From Mrakia gelida (lineage: Eukaryota; Basidiomycota; Tremellomycetes; Cystofilobasidiales; Mrakiaceae): a DNA stretch of 64,000 bases. The translations under genes were made by a program, and so were the position numbers. This document shows, one piece after another, positions 12,619 through 22,585 of this stretch. Position 1 is the first letter of the stretch; each line of letters begins with the position of its first letter. The DNA lies in contig BRON01000004.1 of assembly GCA_024345305.1 (NCBI GenBank), positions 2,046,001-2,110,000 of the forward strand, given 5' to 3'. The notes under the pieces are model-generated. The model did not search any database, had not been told where the DNA came from, and saw only the letters and a program-made list of their open reading frames with translations.

Positions 12619-14669
12619 ATGACCATCTTCGCTAAGAAGCCCCTCGCTGATATCGACGTGAGTAAAGTACTACAGTCCTCGGCGAGGGAAGAGGGAGAGA
12701 AGGAAGCTCAACTGACTTTTTTGAGCTCTCGCTCCTCCTCCTCCCTTCCTTTCCCTTCTCTCTCCTCCCACCCAGCCTTCCAAGCTCATCATCGAGCGAA
12801 ACCCCAACCCCACCAATCTCCCTGAGAACCTCGTATGGGGAGCTCACTTCGTACGTCTTTCATCTTCGCTCGTTCTCGTCATAGGAAGAGAGAGAAGCAA
12901 CGGACGAAGCTGACCTTCGTTCCCTTCCTTCCTTGCAGTCCGACCACATGCTCACCATCCGCCACGTCCCTGGAGAAGGATGGCAGGCTCCCAAGATCGT
13001 TCCTTACGGTCCTCTCGCTCTCTCCCCAGCTTCAGCCGTTTTCCACTATGCTCCATCCCTTTTCGAAGGTGAGCGAGCATCCGTCCTCCTCCCTTCGCGC
13101 TCTCCCTCCGAAAGCCGCCAGGACTCTAACGAAACTCTCTGCTTCCACTTTCTTCTTCAGGTATGAAGGCCTACAAGTCTGAAGGAGCCGAGCCTCGTCT
13201 CTTCAGGCCTGACATGAACATGGCTCGAATGCTCAGGAGTGCTGGACGAGTCGCTCTCCCCGTTCGTCCTGCCTCTCCTCCCTCCCTTCTTCTCTTCCCT
13301 CGCGTTCGGCGTCCAAAGATGGTTTCCGATCCAACCTCACCACTCCAGGTCAACGAGCCTGACTCATCTGAACCCTACTGACACGATCCTCTTCCTTTGT
13401 TCTCCTGTTGTTGGTTTCTTGCAGCAATTCAACCCTGACGCTCTCATTGAATTGATACAAACCCTCGTCAAGATCGACGAGAAGTTCATCCCTCCCCCTC
13501 CTTACTCCCTCTACCTTCGACCCACCATGATCGGAACCCGACCCACCCTCGGAGTCGGAGCTTCGGACGATTGTCTGCTCTTCGTGATGTACGTGTCGAC
13601 CTAGCAGAAGGGAAGGGAAGGAAACGGAAGCTCACCTCGGCCTTCTCCTTCGACAGCATGAGCCCCGTTGGACCCTTCTTCCCCAAGGGATTCAAGCCCG
13701 TTTCCCTCCTTGCTACCACCGACGCTGTCAGGTCTTGGCCTGGAGGAACTGGAGCTTTCAAGGTTCGTGTTCAGCGGCTCGTTTGGGTCGAGGAGAACGA
13801 GACAAAGCTGACCTTCCGCGACGCGTCTTGCTTCTTTGCTTTCTTTCCCCTCTTTCTCTTTCTCAGCTCGCTCTCAACTACGCTCCTTGCTTCGTCCCCC
13901 AGAGGACTGCTCAGGAGCTGGGATACGATCAGAACCTGTGGTGCATGGGTCCTCGAGTCACCGAGTGTGGTGCGTCTCTCGTTCTTCGGACGGTTCGCGT
14001 CGTTTCTTCGAGACTTCGTCGCTGACCCTCGCTTCTTTCTGATCTTCAGGTCAGATGAACCTGTTCGTCGCCTACGAGTCTGCCGACGGAGGTTGGTCTC
14101 TCCTTCCCTTTTCTTGTCGCGTCTCGCTCGACCTGAAGCTGAACCGTCCTCGTCCTCTTCCCGCTTTCCTCAGTCACACACCTCATCACCCCCCCTCTCA
14201 ACGGTCAGATCCTCCCCGGAGTCACTCGAGACTCCCTCCTCTCCCTTTCTCGCTCCCACATCGCAGGAGAGTTCGTCGTCGAGGGTCTCCCCACGAGCAA
14301 GTTCGAGGTCGAGGAGAGAGAGTTCACCCTCGACGACCTCAAGCTTTGGTCGTCGGAAGGAAAGCTCAAGGAGGCTTTCGGAGCTGGAACCGCTGCCATC
14401 GTCTGCCCTGTTGAGAGGTGAGCTCGCAGATTTCTCGTCTCTTTGCTGCCCGTCTTGAAGCGCGTCGCTGACCTTCGTTTTCGCGTCGTTCTCGCAGGAT
14501 CGGTATCCCCAACGACGAGGGAACCATCGAGGATCTCCCCGTTCCTACCTCCGAGTCTGGACTTGGACCTTACGCTACTGCTCTTCTCGCCATGATCACC
14601 TCGATCCAGGAGGGACGAATCACTGGACCCAAGGGATGGGGAGTCGTTTGCAAGTCGACGCAGGCTTAG
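12619..14669 (+). CDS. BAT1: Branched-chain amino-acid aminotransferase
   Basis: PLP enzyme that moves the amino group between leucine, isoleucine or valine and 2-oxoglutarate. The spliced frame starts MTIFAKKPLADID and reads through the whole class IV fold: SDHMLTIRHVPGEGW, ALSPASAVFHYAPSLFEGMKAYK, RMLRSAGRVALPQF, the lysine region PGGTGAFKLALNYAP, TECGQMNLF, LPGVTRDSLLSL, and AFGAGTAAIVCPVERIG near the C-terminus. Length and motif order are complete. There is no clear mitochondrial presequence, so a cytosolic location (Bat2-like) is possible. The symbol marks the BAT1/BAT2 family, not a proven orthologue. About nine introns are seen. The one after RVALP (13262-13424) is of double length and carries an internal CAG|GT junction. 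Confidence 0.93.
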
Positions 14670-14937
14670 ATCAGACCCGTTTTGGTTGGAGGAGATCTTT
14701 CTCGCTTAGATGCTAGGTTGTACTATGGATTTTATAAATAGATAAAGGGTATATATATACTGCTTTTACCTTCAACGCGACGAGAGAGGAGGGACGAGAG
14801 AAAGGAGAGGCGAAGGAGCCGAAAGGTGAGCTTCGACGAAACTTGATCATCAAGAACGCTCGCGTCAGCTTTCTCCCTTCAAACCACGTCCAGATTTTGT
14901 TCTCCTCTTAGAGCACTCTCGGTATAGATTCAAGGAT
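14670..14937. other. BCAT 3' UTR with AT-rich patch
   Basis: The stretch at 14725-14760 is strikingly AT-rich for this genome (TTTTATAAATAG, then an AT repeat). It may be the polyadenylation zone of the aminotransferase gene or a TATA-like element about 180 bp before the next ATG. Confidence 0.4.
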
Positions 14938-16020
14938 ATGGAAGACAGTGAGCCCTCACATCCTCCATCGAATCAAGCTCAAGCTCGCTTTCCTTCCTTG
15001 AGCCTTCATCGAACCAAACTCTTCGAGCTCACCTTTCCCTTCCTTCCTCCCCCTCTTCCCCTCTCCCTCCCTCCCCCAGTATTCGAATCCTCCCTCTCCT
15101 CCCTCTTCTCCCAACCCGTCATCGCACACTCCCTCGCTCCCTCCGAAACCCACTTCCTCTACCCTCATGCCTCCCTCCCAACGCCCTTCAAACTTCTCAT
15201 CCCTCAATCCCCTCCCAAGCTCAACTTCTTGCAGACAAGCTACCTCTGGCCCTCCTCCCTCTACCTCGCCCACCTCCTCCTCTCCGAAACCATCCCTCTA
15301 CGGAAAGACGGTTCCGAGAGGATCGCCGAGCTTGGAGCTGGGAGTGGACTGGCAGGAGTGGCGGCTGGGTGGATGATGAGAGGAGGAGGGGGTGAGCTCG
15401 TCGATACGGATTTCGGAGACGAGGGGATCTTGAACGCTCTCAGGGAGAACTTGGAAATCAACCTCAGACCTTCAAAAGAGAAGGGGGGACTGAGATGGGA
15501 AGTGCTACCACACGAATGGGGGACTTCACCAACACCTCTCCTCCTCTCCCCTCCCTCGACCTCACCTTCGCCCCGTCGATTCACCACCCTCCTTCTCGCC
15601 GACCTCCTCTACTACACCGCCGGTCACTCAGCCCTCCTCGCGTCCATCTTCGCGCTCTTAGCACCCTCGGAGGAAGGAGGAGTCGCCCATCTCACAGCTG
15701 GTCTGCACGGAGGGAGAGGAGCCGTCGAGAGGTTCGGTGAACTCGCGAGAGCAGCTGGGTGCGTCGTCGAGGAGAAGGAGGTCGTCGTTTGGGATAGTGC
15801 GCTGGAAGAGTGGGTGAAGGTGGGACGGGAGGAGGAAGATGGGGAAGGGAGGGTGTGGAGAGGTGTACTCAAGGTTGGGAAGAGGGAGCTAGAGTTGTTT
15901 GGTGAGTACAGATCGCATCGAAACGGAGACGGACGGACGCGTTTGCCTTCTCCGCGTCCGCGTTCGCTGACTCTCGACCTTCCTTCTCTTACTCGTCTCT
16001 TTGCAGGTGCAGATTTATGA
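14938..16020 (+). CDS. S-adenosylmethionine-dependent protein methyltransferase, Efm7/Nnt1-like (PF10294)
   Basis: About 330 residues in one large exon plus a tiny last exon that codes the final residues (ELFGADL). The SAM-binding motif I is IAELGAGSGLAGVAAG. An upstream YLWPSSLYLAHLL segment is typical of the family-16 lysine methyltransferases, and LLADLLYY corresponds to the post-motif region. Such enzymes methylate translation factors or other proteins in the cytosol. The exact substrate cannot be read from sequence. It is unusual here in having a single intron (about 15902-16006), so its reading frame is certain. It lies between metabolic genes on the same strand. Confidence 0.8.
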   Translation: MEDSEPSHPPSNQAQARFPSLSLHRTKLFELTFPFLPPPLPLSLPPPVFESSLSSLFSQPVIAHSLAPSETHFLYPHASLPTPFKLLIPQSPPKLNFLQTSYLWPSSLYLAHLLLSETIPLRKDGSERIAELGAGSGLAGVAAGWMMRGGGGELVDTDFGDEGILNALRENLEINLRPSKEKGGLRWEVLPHEWGTSPTPLLLSPPSTSPSPRRFTTLLLADLLYYTAGHSALLASIFALLAPSEEGGVAHLTAGLHGGRGAVERFGELARAAGCVVEEKEVVVWDSALEEWVKVGREEEDGEGRVWRGVLKVGKRELELFGEYRSHRNGDGRTRLPSPRPRSLTLDLPSLTRLFAGADL

Positions 16021-16291
16021 CCCCTCACCCTGTCTGCTCAAAATCGAGAGCTCTTATCAGCAGTCTTCCCTGCACCGACTCCTCCGTCCGCCGTCGCCAA
16101 GGTCCTCCTCATCCATCCAGCTCACCACGCGTCCATCTCCCTCGCTGGTTAGCTCGAGTTTTTGGACGAGCAGCAACAGCTGCCGTTCCCCTTGGCTGCC
16201 TTTTTTTCGAGTCACACGAGCAGAATCTCTCTTCCTTCCGAAGGGACCGACTCCTTTCCTCCAACTCCATCAGCCCTCCCCGTCAAAGATG

Positions 16292-19200
16292 GTCGCCCTT
16301 TCCTTCCTCGCATCTTCGGTTCGTCTCGTCTCGTCTTCTTCCCACACTCAACCCTCTGCCCCCCCTCGAGCTGACCCTTCTTCGTCCATCGATCTACCAG
16401 ATCGTCACCCTAACCTCCTCCAAACAACCTCAGCATCCTACCTCCCCCTCGTCGCTCGAGATACCAACGACACCGTCTCCCCCACCTGCGCCGCTCCCCC
16501 CCTCGCTCTCCAGACCTTCTACCCTATCTGGGACGCTCCCAAGAACGCCAAAGGAGAAGATGGATCGAGGTTGGCCTACGGACCTCCTAACGCGCCGATC
16601 AAGAATCGATTTGGACAGCCTGCTGCTGGGTCGGATAAACCGAAGGTCAGCCAGAGCTCGATTCAGCGCTCGTTTGTTTTTCTTGCCGTCGTTCGCCTGC
16701 TGATCATGATGGTTCGATTAAAACCAGGTCAAGAACTTTATCTTCTCCGTGCCTGATGGGTTCGGACCTGCTTCTCAGGTGTTTGGTGAGTCTTCTCGAA
16801 CGCAAAAGAGTGAGGAAGAGATAGGGAAGTCGGACGACTGATCTTCTTTCTCGTCCGTTCGTCTTTGCCTCTTTTTTACAGCACGAAAGTGAGCTCCCCT
16901 TCCCAGACTCTCGAGTTGCCCAAAGTAAGGATGGAACGCTGACGCTGTTCGGTTTCGGTCTTGCTTCGTTCTCAGCTACTGGCAATGGGAGAAAAACAAG
17001 ACTTGGGACGATCAACTCCCAGCGGACAAGTTGTTGGTTGGGACTGTTAGAACGAGGTTGAGTGATTCGTTTGTGAGTTGACGTTGACCTTGATCTTCTA
17101 TTCAACGAGGTAAATCCCTGCTGACTCGCGCTTTCGCTTCGATGTTGGTTCATCTTCTCAGGGTAAGTTCGAGAACGACGACAAAGCCCGAGTTCGCACC
17201 AAGACCCTTTCTTCCGCTGACGTCTCTCCTTCGTCTTTCATCAGTCACCGACAGCGCTGCAGCCGCATCAGCCTACTCCACTGGAGTGCTCACTTACAAC
17301 GGAGCTATCGCTACCGATGATGATGCTCGGTGAGTTCTAGAACATCGAGACGAGCGCGAGGCTCAACGAGACTGACTTTCTCCCTGCGTCTCGCGTTTCA
17401 GTCCCATCGGAACTGTCCTCGAAGCTGCTGCTGCTCAAGGATACTTCACTGGGCTCGTCGTCACCAGCCGAATCACTCATGCTACCCCAGCCTCGTATGC
17501 TTCTCACTGCTACGATCGAGAGCAGGAAGCTGTGAGTTTTTCAAGAACGAGTCGTTCGGTTGAGTTCGACGCGTTCTGACTCGACCACTTTCTCTCTCGA
17601 TCAGACCATCGCTGAGCACATGATCGGTTCGTCCACGCTCATGAATCGTATCTGCGTACGTACAGCTGACTCTCTTTACTTTCATCGATCTTAGGAGGGA
17701 CTCCTCTCGGTCACACCGTCGACTTGATGATGGGCGGTGGTCTCTGCTACTTCCAGGTTCGTTCACTTCCCACTTTCTTTCTCGTCGAGATCACTCTGAC
17801 ATTGACTCTCCCTCTTCCTACCAGCCCAACACCTCAGACTACCCTCGATCCTGCCGAGGAGACCAGAAGGACCTACTAGCTCAGGCGAAGGACGATGGTT
17901 CGTCGCATCCTCCTCCCCTCCGTACAGTACTTCTCAATCTCATTCTCGAGCCGACCTCGTCCTTGCTTCTTTCCAGGCTACTCCGTCATCACCAGCAGGA
18001 AAGGCTTTGACTCTCTCGACGGAGGAAACAACGTCACCCTTCCCCTCATCGGTCTCTTCACCGGTTCGCACATGAAGTAAGTCCTTCAATCTCGTTCCGC
18101 TTCGTCGAGACTCATCGCTGACCCTTCCTTTCCCTCGCTAGCTACGAGATCGAGCGAAACTCGACTCTCGAGCCCTCCCTCTCGGAAATGACCAGGACTG
18201 CTCTTCAGGCTCTTCGGCTCGCTACGGCGAACAGCGAGAAGGGCTTCTTCATCATGGTGAGCTCGAGCTCGATCTCGCTCCGTGCCGTCCTTCGTTCGTC
18301 TCGCTGACCTATTTCTCCTCATCCCCACTCCCAGGTCGAAGGATCGAAGATCGACCATGCCGCTCACTCTCACGATCTACCCGGTCATCTTCACGAGATC
18401 CTCGAGTGGAACAGGGTGAGTAGCATTCGGTCGAACGAAGAACTTGACGCGTCTGTTTCAACGTTGACTGACTCGACTTTCGTTCGCTTCTCTTTACAGG
18501 CTGTCCAAGTCATCGTTGACTTCATCGATGAGGGAGATGATGATACTGTTTTCGTTGGGTCAGTGAAACAATCTCTGTTCGACAGATGAACTCTCGTTTC
18601 GTTTCCCGATCGCTGACACCCACGTCCTTTCTCCCACTTTCTTCGTCTCTTCTGTTCGTTCCTCTCAGTGCGGCCGATCACGAGTGTGGAGGTCTAGTTC
18701 TTGGAGGAGCGACGGTCGGTGGGCACGAGTATCAATGGGTGCCTGAAGGTGAGTTCGTCGTTCCTCGTCTTCGTCGAGGTTCCCTCTTTCTTTCTGCTGA
18801 CGCGCCCTCTTTCATCCTCATCGCAGCCATCTCGCAATCCAAGAACTCAGCTGCTACTCTCGCTAGCCGAGTCGTCGCGTACAAGGGAGACGACCTTCCC
18901 AAGTTCGTCGAGGAAGACATCTTCCCTTCTTACGGAGTCTTCGACGCGAACTCGACGGAGATCGACGACGTGGTTGATAACCTCAAGACGCCTGGATAGT
19001 GAGTTCCGAGATTTCTTCCACTCAACACTCTCGAGAGGACTGACGAGATCGCTTCAACAGCGTTCTCGAGGGAGTTATCGCCGACTCTTTGAGTCGACGA
19101 GCGATGTGTAAATGGACGACTGGGTGAGTCTCTGCTTTCGTGAACCCTTGTCGAGTGGATGCTAACATTCTCTTTTGATTCTCTCGCAGAGGTCATTCTG

Positions 19201-19865
19201 CGGTCGAGTGAGTCCTTTCCCTTCGCGCGTCGAGCTCTTCGGTCGGCTGATCAGTTCTCTCCCTCTCTTTTCCTGCAGCGTCAACCTCATCGCATACCCT
19301 CCTCATCTCACCAAGGACATGGTCGGAAACCAGTGAGTTCCCTCTGTATCATCTGCTCGTCCTTGCTTGGCTGACCGATCGATCTCTTCCTCGTCTTCAG
19401 CGGATCCACTGAGCTCGCTCGTTTCGTCGTCGATCAACTCGCTCTGGATCTCAACGCTATCACCGACAGACTCAACGCTGAGGATCCTGAGACTCAGGAA
19501 TGGAGGGATAACTCTGTTGGGACTCTGAAGTTCGTCGACGGGAAACCTGTCGGAGGCGGTGAGTCGACGTCTTCCTTCTTTTGACGCGTCTTCGCCTTTT
19601 CTTCTTCTTCCTTCGTCTCTCGAGCTGAACCTCGTCGATCGTCTTGCCTTTTCTCTGTCTACATGTATACATCGGGTCTCCTCCGGACCGTCGAACAGAA
19701 AGGAAGCGAAGACGAACAGGTTCGAGACAGAACACGCGTCGCACGCGAGACCCCATCGTTTTCCACCTCCACTTCCTCTCACCCATCACTCGTTCTGACC
19801 CCTTTCCGTCACCCTTTGATACTGACTCAGAACAACTCAGAATTCAATCCAACCAGGAGGGGTAG
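16292..19865 (+). CDS. PHO8: Alkaline phosphatase, Pho8 type
   Basis: Metal-dependent phosphomonoesterase, vacuolar or secreted in fungi. The spliced protein contains KNFIFSVPDGFGPAS, the catalytic serine region VTDSAAAASAYSTG, HATPASYASHC, VEGSKIDHAAHSHD, VGAADHECGG and a late TGGHSAVDVNLIAY, i.e. the nucleophile and the zinc/magnesium ligands in order. About twenty introns are seen. Conservation demands a 7-nt exon (16882-16888), a 1-nt exon (17162) and an 18-nt exon (19190-19207). The N-terminus is uncertain: from the ATG at 16292 the first intron is in frame whether spliced or not, and no clear signal peptide is seen. At the 3' end, reading through gives a stop at 19584; two well-formed introns instead add a short basic tail ending at 19865, which I prefer. 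Confidence 0.9.
16882..16888 (+). other. 7-nt exon of the alkaline phosphatase gene
   Basis: CACGAAA lies between a T-rich CAG acceptor and a GTGAGCTC donor. It supplies the Ala-Arg-Asn link between GFGPASQVF and YWQWEKN. Confidence 0.7.
17162..17162 (+). other. Candidate single-nucleotide exon (G) in the alkaline phosphatase gene
   Basis: An intron of 89 nt (17073-17161; GTGAGT, CTGAC, CTTCTCAG) and one of 82 nt (17163-17244; GTAAGT, CTGAC, TTTCATCAG) flank one G. With it the frame reads RLSDSF-V-TDSAAAAS. Without it the conserved serine region is out of frame. Confidence 0.62.
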
Positions 19866-20182
19866 GAACAGGTCTCAACCCCTCGAAAGGGGAAACAAAC
19901 CACTTCGAACGTCGATCAACCTCCATTTCCCCGAGCTCACTTCTCTTCCTCTTCCCTTTCACCTCGCTTTCCACTTTTCGCTCGCTCCTTCCTCCCAGAC
20001 CACCATCAACCCCGACTGCCTATCCTACTTCCGTCCCACTCCTTCATCAAGGTTCTTCCATCGTCCCCCGAGTCGCCCACAGCACTCCCTCTCGACCACT
20101 CGACGAACCCGACTTCCCTCCGTCGTCTCTCCCTCACTCCAACTTGAACATGGTGTTCGTTTATCCCTCCATCCCTCCACGA
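19866..20182. other. Phosphatase to receptor spacer
   Basis: 317 bp. The only ATG is at 20150. CT-rich leader-like sequence; no gene is seen. Confidence 0.4.
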
Positions 20183-21853
20183 AGGCAGAGAAGGCCATCC
20201 CAGTGCCCTTCTATACCATTCAAATCCTCTCTGCGTCGCTGCTTTCCATCCTACTCCTGATCTTCTTCCTGCAAAAGAAGAAGAGGCACTCGACGCTCAG
20301 TACGTCGTCTTCTTCGCTTCCTCCCCATTTCTTCGATCCTGACTCGATCCTTCTTCTCTTCTCACAGTTAACCTCATCGTCGCTCTCATCCTCGATTCGG
20401 CCCTCCATTGTGTGATCATGGGCCAGGAAGATGCGCCGTCGACCGCTGTAGCAGTGCTGAGCACTGGGTTCGCGATCTCGGGCGTGAGCTCACACTCCTC
20501 CTCGCTCTCTTTCCTTCTTCTCGGCGTTCGAAACTGACGACGTAATCATCTCGCTTCTCACAGATCCTCGCGACCTTGGGCACGTTCGCTGCGATCATTT
20601 TCAGAGTGAGACTCGAGCGCTCGAGCCTCGTCGCTCGACCTCGTCTTCCTCGCATCGCTGACGCCTGTTCTCTTCCCTCTTCAGATGGGGGTTATCTGCG
20701 TCCTAGAGCAATCCAACACCATCAAATGGGAAAAGGTCATGGACGTCGCGCTTCTTGTGATCCCCTGGGTTTGCTGCCTCGCGATGCTGATCGCTTCGAC
20801 GGTGGTGAGTCGTTTTCGAGTTCTTCTGCTTGCCTTCGACTTCCACGACTGACTCTTCCTTTCCACTGCTTCAGGCTTCGGCTCTTCACCCCGAGAACAT
20901 CGCAGTTACAGTCCTGGGGGCATACAACCTCGACGGAAAAATGTGAGCCCGTTCTCGAAGCTTTCGAGTTCAAAAGGGATCGAACCTGACGCGTCGTTGC
21001 TTCCTCTTCGTTCGAACGTACACCTCTCGAGGACTGGCCGTCCTCTTCCTCCTCATCGCCCTCGTCTTCGAAAGTTAGTACCTTCTGCGCGACCCAGCCC
21101 TTTCACACTCATCTCTGACCACCTCTTCCTCAGTCTGGACCGTCGTCGTTTGCATTCGCAGACCGTCGAGGCTTCATGCCAGCGCTGGAGACTCTCAGAC
21201 CACCTCGGACGCCCGCTACGTCGCCAAGAGCCCCTTCGACTTTGGGTTCACCATTCGAGTCCTCAGCTTCGGTATCTACGCTGGAGGATCTGTCATCTTC
21301 GCTGCGATCTCGCTCGTGGGATCTTCGTTCGGACCGTGCGTTTAATCTCCTCTCTCTCTAGACTCGACTCGAGCATCAGTACTGATCCCACCCCTTCACA
21401 CTCTAGATCCATCTATCAAGCCTTAGCTGGTATCGTCGTTTTCTTGATCTTCGGCAGCCAAAGGGTTCGTTCTTTCCTCGACTCTCCGACCGTCGATGCG
21501 TCTTTGATCGTTCAGCTGACTTCAAGTCCCTCTATCGATGCCCACTCCAGGACCTCCTCCAATTCCTTCACATCCTTCCCTCCAACGAGTTCCACGGTCA
21601 ATCCCAGATTCTCCACTCGACCATCGACGTCCGAAATGACCAGTCCAACGCGAACCCAAACTCGAAACGAAAACCTGACAAGAGCTTCTCGGTCGATCGA
21701 CGAGGACCTCCTCCCAACGCAGGATCAGAGATCTCGCTCGAGACGATCGATACGAGGAAAGATTCGGAGGGTGGGAACGGTGGGGAGTTCCAGGTCGAGG
21801 TGGCGAGGGGGGGAGGAGGGTCGAGTTGGTCAACACCTGGGAGGACCGTCTAG
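20150..21853 (+). CDS. Seven-transmembrane, GPCR-like protein (start unresolved)
   Basis: The exons give exactly seven hydrophobic segments: YTIQILSASLLSILLLIFFL; LNLIVALILDSALHCVIMG; STGFAISGILATLGTFAAII; MDVALLVIPWVCCLAMLIAS; GLAVLFLLIALVFEIWTVVV; TIRVLSFGIYAGGSVIFAAI; and IYQALAGIVVFLIFGSQ. A hydrophilic tail of about 110 residues follows, rich in Ser, Thr and Arg and ending TPGRTV. A short outside N-terminus, basic loops and a long cytoplasmic tail fit a G-protein-coupled receptor. It lacks obvious Ste3 pheromone-receptor features, so the ligand is unknown. The first coding exon is uncertain: the ATG at 20150 is not in the frame of helix 1, and no upstream in-frame ATG joins it convincingly. 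Introns have the standard form. Tail-to-tail with the iron regulator. Confidence 0.7.
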
Positions 21854-22585
21854 GCGATTAGAGTAGATCAAGTAGACTAGAGTCTCGTTCGCTTTCGTTG
21901 TTGGTTCCTTCGCTCCTTTAGATTTACGGCTTCTGATGATATGCCCTCACATTCCTTTCGAGTAGAGCTGGTGCTGCCGAAGAGAAGGGGTTCGCTGTCG
22001 AACGAAGACGCGTCTCCCGCTTGTAGTTTCCGCAAGGCTTCGAACGAGAAGACGACAGTATGACCATCAAAGATGCTAAACAAGAAGAAGAACAAGCAAA
22101 GTCCGTTCGTCGAGCAGATATCGAAGTAAGAAGAAAGGAAACAGCGAGAGAGAAGAGGAGGAAGGTGCGTGGAAAGCGAGAGAGAAGACGAGAGTCGAAG
22201 GTACAAAACGAAGAGAGAAAGAGAGACGACGAGGGTGCGGACGAGCTGATGAAGGGAAAAGAAGACGAGAGAGAGCTACGTAGAAGACTAGAAAAACAAG
22301 GTGTGCGGAGATGTGTGCGAGAGTAGAAGAGATGACGAGGGAAGAGCTGGAGAGGAAGGAGAAACGCGTCGTGTTCGGACGGAGAGCTTTTGGGGGGTTG
22401 GTATAGCAAAAGGAGGGGATGCGAGCAAGACCGAGAGAGACGAGAGAGAGATGAGGGGTATGCTAGTGGGGACAAGGGAAGGGGAAAGGGATATAGGAGC
22501 GAAGAAGGAAGATACAGAAAGAGTAAAGAAAACGAAACCGAGAACGACCAACAAGTCCGTGGGAACCCAACCGACCACCCACCGC
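21854..22585. other. Convergent 3' intergenic region, purine-rich
   Basis: 732 bp between the stop of the receptor-like gene and the stop of the GATA gene. The plus strand at 22060-22330 is strongly purine-rich (GAGA/GAAGA), which keeps several frames open without domain content. Probably two 3' UTRs. Confidence 0.5.

Noticed and set aside
20150..21853. Calling the seven-helix protein a Ste3 pheromone receptor
   Set aside because: Helix number fits, but the tryptophan and proline landmarks of Ste3 and any pheromone or homeodomain gene nearby are missing.
22060..22585. Long Arg/Glu-rich plus-strand frames
   Set aside because: They result from a purine-rich 3' region and have no start, splice or domain support.
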